Shown here: positions 26,586 through 33,927 of the stretch, in pieces | Layout of the letters: each line of letters starts with the position of its first letter | Position numbering within the stretch: the first letter of the stretch is position 1 | Assembly (NCBI RefSeq): GCF_020169415.1 | Contig: NZ_JAIULG010000005.1 | Location: 62,001 to 126,000, forward strand | Source of the DNA: Tsukamurella sp. M9C | GTDB taxonomy: Bacteria; Actinomycetota; Actinomycetes; Mycobacteriales; Mycobacteriaceae | Direction: 5' to 3' | DNA length: 64,000 bases | Notes under the pieces: model-generated | Database searches by the model: none | Told to the model about the DNA's origin: nothing | What the model saw: the letters and a program-made list of their open reading frames with translations, nothing else | Made by a program: the position numbers and the translations under genes

Positions 26586-27829
26586 AGCGGCGCGACGACA
26601 TGACCTTCCCGCCGGAGGAGTACGAGCGGCGGCTGACGGAGCTGCGGGAGCGGATGGACAAGCGCGGGCTCGACGCCGTCGTGATCACCGATCCCGAGAA
26701 CCTGATGTACCTCACCGATTATCAGACCACGGGCTACTCCTTCTTCCAGGCGCTCGTGGTGCCGCTCGACGAGGAGCCGGTGATGATCACCCGCGCGATG
26801 GAGGAGTCCAACGTGATCGCGCGGACCTGGGTGGAGCGCACCCGCCCGTATCCCGACACCGGCGACGCCATCCAGGAGCTGGTGCTCACCCTCAAGGAGG
26901 GCGGCCTCGGGACCAAGCGGGTGGGCTACGAGCGCAACAGCTACTTCTTCCCCGCATACCAACAGGACCGGGTGCACACGTCCTTCCAGCAGGGCGTGCT
27001 CATGGACTGCTTCGGGATCGTCGAGGCGGGGCGGGCCACCAAGTCCGACGCCGAGATCGCGGTGATGCGCAAGGCCGCCCGCGCCGCGGAGGCCGGCATG
27101 GCCGCCGGGCTGGAGGCGGCGGTCCCCGGGAACACGGAGAACGACGTGGCGGCGGCGATCAGTGCCGCGATGTTCCGGGCCGGCGGCGAGTTCCCCGCCG
27201 TCATGCCCTACGTCGCCTCGGGCCCGAGGTCGATGATCGGCCACGCGACGTGGGAGGGCCGCACCATCGAGTCGGGCGAGCACGTCTTCCTCGAGGTGGG
27301 CGGCTGTTACCGCCGCTACCACGCCGCGCTCATGCGCACCGCGGTCAACGGCGAGCTCTCGCCCACCATGTACGAGGCGCAGGAGAAGATGAAGCTGGCG
27401 CTCTCCGAGCTGAAATCGCTGATGCGGCCGGGGATGACGGTGTCCGACGCCGACTCGCTGGTCCGGCGGATCATCTCGGACAACACCGTCGGCGCGCGGT
27501 TGATCACCCGGTCGGGCTACTCCATCGGGATCGCCTTCCCGCCGTCATGGGACGAGGGCTACATCCTCAGCCTCAACCCGGGCGACTTCACCGCGCTGGA
27601 GCCGGGCATGACCTTCCACGTGATCCCGTGGATGTGGGGCGTCGACGGGGACAAGACCGTCGGCATCTCGGACACCATCCGGATCACCGACGACGGCTGC
27701 GAGTCCTTCTTCACGCTCGACGAGGATTTCGCCGTGCACGACGGCGCCGGTTCGGGTTCCGCGGTGAACGGCGCCGCGATCGATCCAGGGCCACAGCAGG
27801 AGACGACCGAGGCGGAGGTGCTGCCATGA
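26582..27829 (+). CDS. doeA: Ectoine hydrolase DoeA (M24 family)
   Basis: 415-residue member of the M24 creatinase/prolidase fold that opens the ectoine ring to N-acetyl-diaminobutyrate. The creatinase-like N-domain contains YLTDYQTTGYSFFQALVVP. The catalytic domain has PYVASGPRSMIGHATWEG, VFLEVGGCYRRYHAALMR and FPPSWDEGYILSLNPGD, in line with DoeA rather than metal-dependent peptidases. It is coupled to its neighbours by ATGA overlaps at both ends. A 30-residue tail (from about residue 385) extends beyond the expected end of the fold and looks disordered. Confidence 0.88.
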   Translation: MKRRDDMTFPPEEYERRLTELRERMDKRGLDAVVITDPENLMYLTDYQTTGYSFFQALVVPLDEEPVMITRAMEESNVIARTWVERTRPYPDTGDAIQELVLTLKEGGLGTKRVGYERNSYFFPAYQQDRVHTSFQQGVLMDCFGIVEAGRATKSDAEIAVMRKAARAAEAGMAAGLEAAVPGNTENDVAAAISAAMFRAGGEFPAVMPYVASGPRSMIGHATWEGRTIESGEHVFLEVGGCYRRYHAALMRTAVNGELSPTMYEAQEKMKLALSELKSLMRPGMTVSDADSLVRRIISDNTVGARLITRSGYSIGIAFPPSWDEGYILSLNPGDFTALEPGMTFHVIPWMWGVDGDKTVGISDTIRITDDGCESFFTLDEDFAVHDGAGSGSAVNGAAIDPGPQQETTEAEVLP

Positions 27830-29205
27830 CCACGATGCTGACCGCGATCGACCCGTCGACCGGCGAACCGATCCGGGAGGTGCCGGCCGCGGGCCCCGTC
27901 GAGATCGAGACGACGCTCGAGCGCGCCGAGACGGCGTACCACGACTGGCGGCGGGCGGGCTTCGCCGAGCGGGCGCACCTCCTGCGCGCGGTGGGCGCCG
28001 AACTGCGCCGGGGCGTCGAGGATTACGCCTACGTGATGACCGAGGAGATGGGCAAGCCCATCACCGAGGCGCGGGGCGAGGTGGTCAAGGCGGCGTGGGC
28101 CGCCGAGCACTACGCCGAGCACGGCGAGCAGTACCTCGCGTCCGAGTCCGTCGAATCCGACGCCACCTCCAGCTACGTGCAGTACCTGCCGATCGGCCCG
28201 GTCCTCGGCGTGTTGCCGTGGAACGCCCCGTTCTGGTTGGCCTTCCGGTTCTGCGCGCCCGCGCTCATGGCGGGGAACACCGCCGTCATGAAGCACGACC
28301 CGCACGTCCCGGGCTGCGCCGCCGCCATCGCCGGCGCCTTCCGGGCCGTCGGTGCTCCGGACGGCGTCTTCGCCTCGCTCCCGGTGGCGACGCCCGACGT
28401 GGCGGGGGTGATCCGCGACCGCCGGATCCGCGCCGTCTCCTTCACCGGCTCCGACCGCGCGGGTTCCGCCGTGGCGTCGGTCGCGGCCTCGGAGATCAAG
28501 CCCGCGGTGCTGGAGCTGGGCGGCTCGGACCCGTCGATCGTCCTGGCGGACGCCGACATCGAGGCCGCCGCCGAGGTGCTCGCCCTGTCCCGGATCATCA
28601 ACGCCGGCCAGTCCTGCATCGCGGCGAAGCGGATCATCGTCGAGCGGTCCGTGCACGACGAGCTCGTCGAGGCCCTGCGCACCCGGCTCGCCGCGCTGCG
28701 GATGGGCGACCCCCGGGAGGACGACACCCAGGTCGGGCCGATCGCGCGCGCCGATCTGCGGGACAACCTGCACCGCCAGGTCGCGGAGACCGTGACCGCC
28801 GGTGCCACCTGCCTCCTGGGCGGGACGGTGCCCGACGGACCGGGGTTCTTCTACCCGCCCACGCTGCTGACGGGCGTGCGGCCGGGGATGGCGGCGTGCT
28901 CCGAGGAGACCTTCGGTCCCGTCGCCGCGGTGATGACGGCCGTCGACGCCGACCACGCCGTCGACCTCGCGAACGCCACCCCGTACGGCCTCGCCGCGAG
29001 CGTGTGGACCGACGCCGCCCGCGGCGAGGCCATCGCGCGGGAGCTCGAGGCCGGGCAGGTCAGCGTCAACGGCATCGTCAAGACGGACCCGCGGCTGCCG
29101 AGCGGCGGCGTCAAGCGGTCCGGCTACGGCCGCGAACTGGGCCGCGCCGGCATCCACGAGTTCGTCAACGCCCAGCAGGTCTGGGTGGGGCCGAAGCGGG
29201 ACTGA
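27826..29205 (+). CDS. doeC: Semialdehyde dehydrogenase, probable aspartate-semialdehyde dehydrogenase DoeC
   Basis: 459-residue aldehyde dehydrogenase of the succinate-semialdehyde (GabD1) subfamily. It has NAD(P)-site FTGSDRAGSAVAS, catalytic Glu in LELGGSDPSI, and the catalytic Cys in NAGQSCIAAKR. As the last gene of the ectoine operon it would oxidise aspartate semialdehyde to aspartate. It overlaps doeA by ATGA. Sequence alone would also fit a succinate-semialdehyde dehydrogenase; the operon makes the ectoine role more likely. Confidence 0.83.
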   Translation: MTTMLTAIDPSTGEPIREVPAAGPVEIETTLERAETAYHDWRRAGFAERAHLLRAVGAELRRGVEDYAYVMTEEMGKPITEARGEVVKAAWAAEHYAEHGEQYLASESVESDATSSYVQYLPIGPVLGVLPWNAPFWLAFRFCAPALMAGNTAVMKHDPHVPGCAAAIAGAFRAVGAPDGVFASLPVATPDVAGVIRDRRIRAVSFTGSDRAGSAVASVAASEIKPAVLELGGSDPSIVLADADIEAAAEVLALSRIINAGQSCIAAKRIIVERSVHDELVEALRTRLAALRMGDPREDDTQVGPIARADLRDNLHRQVAETVTAGATCLLGGTVPDGPGFFYPPTLLTGVRPGMAACSEETFGPVAAVMTAVDADHAVDLANATPYGLAASVWTDAARGEAIARELEAGQVSVNGIVKTDPRLPSGGVKRSGYGRELGRAGIHEFVNAQQVWVGPKRD

Positions 29206-29255
29206 CGGGAGTTCGACGGTGCGCGGGCCCGAGACCGCGTCGTAGAGTCGGTGCG

Positions 29256-29705
29256 GTGAGGTACGAGGAACTCGGCGATCTTCCCTGTTCGATCACCCGG
29301 CCGCTGGTGGTGCTCGGTGATCGGTGGACGCTGCTGGTCCTCAAGACGGCGTTCGCCGGGGTGCGCAGGTTCAGCGCCTTCCAGGAGTCTCTGTCGATCT
29401 CGAAGAGCCGTCTCCAGGACCGGCTGACGCGCCTCGTCGAGCACGGGATCCTCGTGAAGCAGCCCAGTGCAGAAGGCGCCCACGACGAGTACCGGCTCAC
29501 GCCGAAGGGCATGGACCTCTATCCGATCCTCATGGCGATCAAGGATTGGGGCGACGAGTACATGGCGCCGGACGGCCCTCCGGTGCACTACCGCCACGCG
29601 GACTGCGGCGGCGAGGCTCACGCGGTTCTGACCTGCGGCGATTGCGGCGAGCGGCTGACAGCGCGCGACGTGGTGCCGGAGGCCGGGCCGGGCATGACGG
29701 CATAG
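29256..29705 (+). CDS. HxlR-type winged-helix regulator
   Basis: 149-residue regulator with the HxlR pattern: CSITRPLVVLGDRWTLLVLK at the N-terminus, FSAFQESLSISKSRLQDRLTRL as the recognition region, LVEHGILVKQ wing, and a C-terminal Cys-rich stretch (HADCGGEAH, CGDCGERL) that could bind metal or act as a thiol switch. The start is GTG 29256. It sits 82 bp upstream of a nitroreductase gene with a perfect inverted repeat in the gap, a common pairing in which HxlR proteins sense quinones or aldehydes. Confidence 0.87.
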   Translation: MRYEELGDLPCSITRPLVVLGDRWTLLVLKTAFAGVRRFSAFQESLSISKSRLQDRLTRLVEHGILVKQPSAEGAHDEYRLTPKGMDLYPILMAIKDWGDEYMAPDGPPVHYRHADCGGEAHAVLTCGDCGERLTARDVVPEAGPGMTA

Positions 29706-29753
29706 GTCGGTGCGCGAAGGGGTTCCCCTCGGAGGCGATCCCTGCTAGCTTTT

Positions 29754-29770
29754 GGTCTCAAAATAAGACC
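29754..29770. promoter_or_regulatory. Candidate HxlR operator
   Basis: GGTCT-CAAAATA-AGACC has perfect 5-bp arms around an A/T-rich 7-bp centre and lies 18 bp upstream of the nitroreductase ATG. It probably overlaps that gene's promoter. Confidence 0.55.
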
Positions 29771-29787
29771 GACTGATCGGAGTGCTC

Positions 29788-30585
29788 ATGCCGGGCATCG
29801 CGCACGCTCCCCGTCTCGACGACCTCCTGGCCGACCGGTGGACGTGTCGGCAGTTCATCGCCGACCGCGAGGTCCCACTCGAGACCATCGAGGAGCTCCT
29901 GGCGGCGGCGCAGCGGACGCCGTCGTGGTCGAACACCCAGCCGTGGGGGGTGTGGGTGACCACCGCGGCGGCGACGGACCGGTTCCGGGCGGAACTGGGT
30001 GCGCATGTGGCCGCGGGCGGAGAGGTGAAGCCGGACATCGACTTCCCCGTCGCGTACACCGGGCGGCACCGGGACCGCCGACGGGAGTGCGGGCACGCGC
30101 TCTACGCGAGCCTCGGTGTCGAGCGGCACGACCACGCCGGTCGCGCGGAGCAGTTCCTCCGCAACTTCGCGCTGTTCGACGCCCCGCACGTCGCGGTGAT
30201 CACCAGCCCCGTCGAGCTCGGAACGTACGGGGTGCTCGACTGCGGGCTCTACATCGCCACGTTCCTGCTCGCGGCGCAGGACCGCGGCCTGGCCGCCGCG
30301 CCCCAGGCGGCCCCGGCCGCGTACTCCCCGTTCCTCCACCGGCACTTCGGGATCGACGACTCGCGCCACGTGGTGGCGACGATCGGCTTCGGCTACCCCG
30401 ACCTCGACGACCCGGCCAATCGGTTCCGCACCGCGCGCGCCGCGCTGACCGAGAACGTCGTGCTCGTCAGCGATCGGCCGCACGATGCGGCACCGGTTCG
30501 CCTACTCGACGGTGACCGACTTCGCCAGGTTGCGCGGCCGGTCGATGTTGAGCCCCAGGCTCAGCGCCGCGTAGTAGGCGAGTAG
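29788..30585 (+). CDS. Nitroreductase-family flavoprotein
   Basis: 265-residue FMN-dependent oxidoreductase. It has RWTCRQFIADREV (FMN phosphate site), AAQRTPSWSNTQPW and a C-terminal GFGYPD flavin motif. ATG 29788 has GGAG five bases upstream and is preferred to GTG 29782. The last 28 residues, after the normal end of the fold near ENVVLVSD, are read from sequence antisense to the end of glmS. The two convergent genes therefore overlap by 84 bp, and the tail is probably the result of a lost stop codon. The adjacent HxlR gene probably regulates it. Confidence 0.83.
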   Translation: MPGIAHAPRLDDLLADRWTCRQFIADREVPLETIEELLAAAQRTPSWSNTQPWGVWVTTAAATDRFRAELGAHVAAGGEVKPDIDFPVAYTGRHRDRRRECGHALYASLGVERHDHAGRAEQFLRNFALFDAPHVAVITSPVELGTYGVLDCGLYIATFLLAAQDRGLAAAPQAAPAAYSPFLHRHFGIDDSRHVVATIGFGYPDLDDPANRFRTARAALTENVVLVSDRPHDAAPVRLLDGDRLRQVARPVDVEPQAQRRVVGE

Positions 30586-32337
30586 CTGGGTGGGAATCAT
30601 CAGCAGGATCGGGTCCAGCTCGGGCTCGTTCTTCGGCACCGTCAGCGTCACCTTGGCTTCGGGCAGCTCGACGCCCGGGTTGGTGATGGCCACGATGTCG
30701 CCGCCGCGGGCCGCGATCTCGTGCAGCGCACCGATGTTGCGGTCCAGCAGCTCGTCGTCCGGGACGATCGCGACGGTCGGCATCTCGGGGCTGATCAGCG
30801 CGAGCGGGCCGTGCTTGAGCTCGGAGGCCTGGTACGCCTCGGCGTGGCGGTAGCTGATCTCCTTGAACTTCTGCGCGCCCTCGCGGGCGGTCGGGTAGCC
30901 CCGCACGCGGCCGATGTAGAAGAGGCTCGGCGCCTCGGCCAGCAGCTTCGCGGCGTCCTCGACGTCGCCGGGGGAGTCGATGATCTCGCCGATCTGCGCG
31001 GGCAGGGCCTTGAGGCCCTTGACGATCCGCGTCCCGTCGGTGATCGAGAGATCGCGGACGCGGCCCAGGGCGAGCGCGAGCAGCGCGAAGCCGACCGCCA
31101 TGTGGGTGTTGGCCTTGGTGGAGGCCACCGAGACCTCGGGGCCGGCGTGCAGGTAGATGCCGCCCGAGACCTCGCGCGCGATGGTCGAGCCGACCACGTT
31201 GACCAGGCCGACGATGGTGCCGCCCTTGCGCTTGACCTCCTGCACGGCGAACGCGGTGTCGGCGGTCTCGCCCGACTGGCTCACCGCGACATACAGGGTG
31301 TCGGGCTCGACGATGGGGTTGCGGTAGCGGAACTCGCTGGCGGGCTCGGCGTCCGCGGGGATGCGGGCGAGTTCCTCGATGACGGAGGCGCCCAGCTGGC
31401 CCATGTAGTAGGCGCTGCCGCAGCCGAGGATCTTGACGCGCTTGAAGCGGCGCATGGCCTGCGCGTCCAGGTTCAGGCCGTCGAGGCGGGCGGTGGCGAA
31501 GCGCTCGTCGAGGCGGCCGGAGAGCATGCGCTCGAGCGAGCTCGGCTGCTCCGCGATCTCCTTGAGCATGAAGTGGCTGTGGTTGCCCAGCTCCAGGTCG
31601 TCGGGCGAGATGTCCACGGTGGTGGCGGACTTCGCGACGGCGCGGTTGTCGTCGGCGCTGAACATGCGGAAGCCGGAGGCGGTGACGGTGGCGCACTCGC
31701 CGTCGTCGAGGTGCACGACCTGGCTGGTGTGCCGCACCACGGCGGAGATGTCGGAGGCGACGAACATCTCCTTGTCGCCGACGCCGATGATGAGCGGGGA
31801 GCCGTTGCGGGCCACGACGATCCGGTCGGGATGCTCGGTGTCGATGACGGCTAGGGCGTAGGTGCCGCTGAGGCGGTGCAGCGTCTGGCGCACGGCGTCC
31901 TCAAGGGTCTCGGCGCCGCTGCGGGCGATGAGGTGGGCGACGGCCTCGGTGTCGGTGTCGGAGGTCAGCTCCACGCCGTCCGCCTCGAGCTCGAGGCGCA
32001 GGTCCCGTGCGTTGTCGATGATGCCGTTGTGCACGACGAAGATCCGCTCGTGGCCGTCGGCGTCGGGGGCGGAGGTGTGCGGGTGCGCGTTGGCCTCCGA
32101 CGGGGCGCCGTGCGTGGCCCAGCGGGTGTGGCCGATGCCGGTCTTGCCCGCGAGCCGCTTCGGCAGCGCGGCCTCCAGGTCGCGCACGCGGCCCACGCTG
32201 CGGACCCGCTTCGCGCCGGACGGGCCGAGCACCGCGATGCCCGCCGAGTCGTACCCGCGGTACTCGAGCTGGGTGAGTCCGTCGACGAGGATGTCCACGG
32301 CCGTCTGGCCACCGATGTATCCGACGATTCCGCACAT
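30502..32337 (-). CDS. glmS: Glutamine-fructose-6-phosphate aminotransferase GlmS
   Basis: 611-residue cytoplasmic enzyme making glucosamine-6-phosphate for peptidoglycan and other cell-wall sugars. The N-terminus MCGIVGYIGG exposes the catalytic Cys after Met removal. GHTRWATHG and NGIIDN belong to the glutaminase domain, and two SIS domains follow (GCGSAYYMG, SQSGETADT, KELSYRHAEA-like EISYRHAEAYQ). The C-terminal residues AKSVTVE are canonical. The 3' end overlaps the nitroreductase gene. No glmS ribozyme is expected or seen. Confidence 0.96.
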   Translation of the reverse strand: MCGIVGYIGGQTAVDILVDGLTQLEYRGYDSAGIAVLGPSGAKRVRSVGRVRDLEAALPKRLAGKTGIGHTRWATHGAPSEANAHPHTSAPDADGHERIFVVHNGIIDNARDLRLELEADGVELTSDTDTEAVAHLIARSGAETLEDAVRQTLHRLSGTYALAVIDTEHPDRIVVARNGSPLIIGVGDKEMFVASDISAVVRHTSQVVHLDDGECATVTASGFRMFSADDNRAVAKSATTVDISPDDLELGNHSHFMLKEIAEQPSSLERMLSGRLDERFATARLDGLNLDAQAMRRFKRVKILGCGSAYYMGQLGASVIEELARIPADAEPASEFRYRNPIVEPDTLYVAVSQSGETADTAFAVQEVKRKGGTIVGLVNVVGSTIAREVSGGIYLHAGPEVSVASTKANTHMAVGFALLALALGRVRDLSITDGTRIVKGLKALPAQIGEIIDSPGDVEDAAKLLAEAPSLFYIGRVRGYPTAREGAQKFKEISYRHAEAYQASELKHGPLALISPEMPTVAIVPDDELLDRNIGALHEIAARGGDIVAITNPGVELPEAKVTLTVPKNEPELDPILLMIPTQLLAYYAALSLGLNIDRPRNLAKSVTVE

Positions 32338-32350
32338 GCTGGGGCGGCTC

Positions 32351-32611
32351 CTAGCTGTAGATGAGGCGGCGCAGCTGCCGCTCGGTGAGATCGGGTGCGG
32401 CGACGAGCCGGCTGCTCAACTCGTCGGCGAGGGTCGCGAAGATCTCCGCGTTCTTGGCGCCGCGTCCCTGCAGGTCGCGATGCCGGCGGCGGACGAACTC
32501 CTCGACCGGTTCCCGGTAGTAGGCCGTGACGTCGTCGATGACACGCACGGCCTCGGTGGCGGAGAGCCCCGTGGTCCGCGCGATGTGATCCACGAGATCG
32601 CTATCCGGCAC
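32351..32611 (-). CDS. Small conserved-looking helical protein upstream of glmS
   Basis: 86-residue protein from GTG 32611 (98 from an in-frame TTG at 32647). It begins VPDSDLVDHIARTTGLSATEAVRVIDDV and ends RQLRRLIYS. It is predicted to be helical and highly charged. It ends 13 bp before glmS and is probably co-transcribed with it. I do not recognise the family. The shorter start is preferred because the region upstream of it holds the promoter of the divergent XRE gene. Confidence 0.6.
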   Translation of the reverse strand: MPDSDLVDHIARTTGLSATEAVRVIDDVTAYYREPVEEFVRRRHRDLQGRGAKNAEIFATLADELSSRLVAAPDLTERQLRRLIYS

Positions 32612-32723
32612 GGCTTCGATCTTCCGTGCCCGACGGTGTCGTGTCAATTATCTGCCCGTAATCGGGCAGAAATGAGATCGATTCGGTCGGGCGAAGCCAA
32701 CCGAGCCAAGAATGACAAGAATA

Positions 32724-32742
32724 CTTGACACCAAATGTCAAG
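32724..32742. promoter_or_regulatory. Operator-like perfect palindrome upstream of the XRE gene
   Basis: CTTGACACCAAATGTCAAG has perfect 7-bp arms around CCAAA. Related half-sites TGACAAG (32713-32719) and CTTGAC (32747-32752) flank it. It lies 19 bp before the XRE start codon in an A/T-richer divergent promoter region, so autoregulation by that protein is likely. Confidence 0.7.
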
Positions 32743-32760
32743 GCTGCTTGACTCGATGGT

Positions 32761-32979
32761 GTGGACGACGACGAGAACCCGGTGCGGGCGCGGCGACGCG
32801 TCCAGCGCATCACCCAGGCCGAACTGGCCGCCGCCGTCGGCGTGAGCCGGCAGACGGTGGTCTCGGTCGAGAAGGGCGACTACGCGCCCAGCGTGTACCT
32901 CGCGCTGAAGGTGGCCCGGGCCCTCGGCGCCACCGTCGAAGAGCTGTTTCCCCTGGAGGAGGACGATCATGTCGGCTGA
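32761..32979 (+). CDS. Small XRE-family regulator
   Basis: 72-residue helix-turn-helix protein: QRITQAELAAAVGVSRQTVV is the DNA-binding unit, followed by GDYAPSVYLALKVARAL and ELFPLEED. This is the compact form often paired with a membrane protein gene. The start is GTG 32761. Its 3' end overlaps the membrane gene by 11 bp. It probably binds the palindrome immediately upstream. Confidence 0.85.
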   Translation: MDDDENPVRARRRVQRITQAELAAAVGVSRQTVVSVEKGDYAPSVYLALKVARALGATVEELFPLEEDDHVG

Positions 32980-33460
32980 GAGTCGTATCGAGGACTTCAT
33001 CCTCGCGCCGTCGGACCCCGCGTGGGGCGACGAGCGCAACCGCGAGGAGTACTACCGGGCGATGGCGGTGGGCTACTACTGGGCGGCCCCGGCGGCGCTC
33101 GTGGCCTCCCTGATCGCGGCGGCGGAGGGCGCCCGGATCACCGCGATGGCGGTGCTCCTGCTGCTGCTGGCGACGCAGCTCGCCACCTACCGGTACTGCA
33201 CCCGGCACGACGTGCCGTTGGCGTCCATCTCCCGCGCCTTCATGACCCCGAAGCGCAAGGCCGTGATGGCGGCGATCCTGATCCCGTACCTCGCGGTGTG
33301 GTGTTCGCTGCAGCTGGACCGCGACCCGAGCACGATCGCGGGCGCCGCGGTGGGCGGGCTCGTGGGTGCGGGGATCGCCGCCGGCGCCGTGTTCCTGGCT
33401 GCCCGGACCGAGCGTCGGCGGGAGGCCGCGGCGGCCGCCGACGACGACGTATTCGAATAA
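32969..33460 (+). CDS. Small membrane protein paired with the XRE regulator
   Basis: 163 residues with four hydrophobic segments in two hairpins (VGYYWAAPAALVASLIAAA, MAVLLLLLATQLATY, AAILIPYLAVWCS, AGAAVGGLVGAGIAAGAVFLA) and charged ends. It overlaps the XRE gene by 11 bp, so the two are coupled. XRE plus small membrane protein pairs (DUF2178-like) are widespread; a sensor or anti-repressor role is possible but not shown. Confidence 0.7.
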   Translation: MSAESRIEDFILAPSDPAWGDERNREEYYRAMAVGYYWAAPAALVASLIAAAEGARITAMAVLLLLLATQLATYRYCTRHDVPLASISRAFMTPKRKAVMAAILIPYLAVWCSLQLDRDPSTIAGAAVGGLVGAGIAAGAVFLAARTERRREAAAAADDDVFE

Positions 33461-33489
33461 CGAAGGATCCATCGGTACGCTGTGACCTC

Positions 33490-33927
33490 GTGACCGCCTC
33501 CGAAGCCGCCGATCGAGTACCCCTCGATCTCAAGACCCAGCTCGTGCGCTTCGTGCTGACCGGCGGCTTCTCGGCGGTGGTCGACTTCGGAACGCTCTTG
33601 ATCCTCACCAAGGGATTCGGGGTCGACGAGGCCCTGGCCAAGACCGTCGGCTTCATCCTCGGCACCACCACCGCGTACCTGCTCAACCGCCGCTGGACCT
33701 TCCAGGCCGAGCCCTCCGCCAAGCGGTTGATCGCGGTGTGGGCGCTGTACATCGCCATGTACGGCGTGCAGCTGGGCATCTACATGGCCTTCTACACGCT
33801 GTTCCCGCCGCCCGAGGACGGCATCGGCAGCTACGTGAACCGCCTCGTCGCCTTCGTCGTCGCCCAGGGCACCGCGACGGTCGTCAACTTCATCGTCCAG
33901 CGCACGGTGATCTTCAAGCTGATGTGA
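33490..33927 (+). CDS. GtrA-family flippase-like membrane protein (Rv3789-like)
   Basis: 145-residue GtrA family protein with four membrane segments. It begins LKTQLVRFVLTGGFSAVVDFG, then KTVGFILGTTTAYLLNRRWTF, and ends VNFIVQRTVIFKL; these are the two conserved halves of the family. GtrA proteins assist transfer of polyprenyl-phosphate sugars across the membrane. In M. tuberculosis the GtrA protein Rv3789 is encoded next to dprE1 and is implicated in decaprenyl-phospho-arabinose handling. Here it is 12 kb away and instead coupled (TGATG) to a GT-C glycosyltransferase. The start is GTG 33490. Confidence 0.85.
   Translation: MTASEAADRVPLDLKTQLVRFVLTGGFSAVVDFGTLLILTKGFGVDEALAKTVGFILGTTTAYLLNRRWTFQAEPSAKRLIAVWALYIAMYGVQLGIYMAFYTLFPPPEDGIGSYVNRLVAFVVAQGTATVVNFIVQRTVIFKLM

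Noticed and set aside
24149-29205. Ectoine biosynthesis cluster
   Set aside because: Despite the EctB-like transaminase, ectA and ectC are missing while ectoine hydrolase, deacetylase and semialdehyde dehydrogenase are present.
30502-32350. glmS ribozyme upstream of glmS
   Set aside because: Only 13 bp separate glmS from the upstream gene, and the ribozyme is a Gram-positive low-GC feature; no matching structure is seen.
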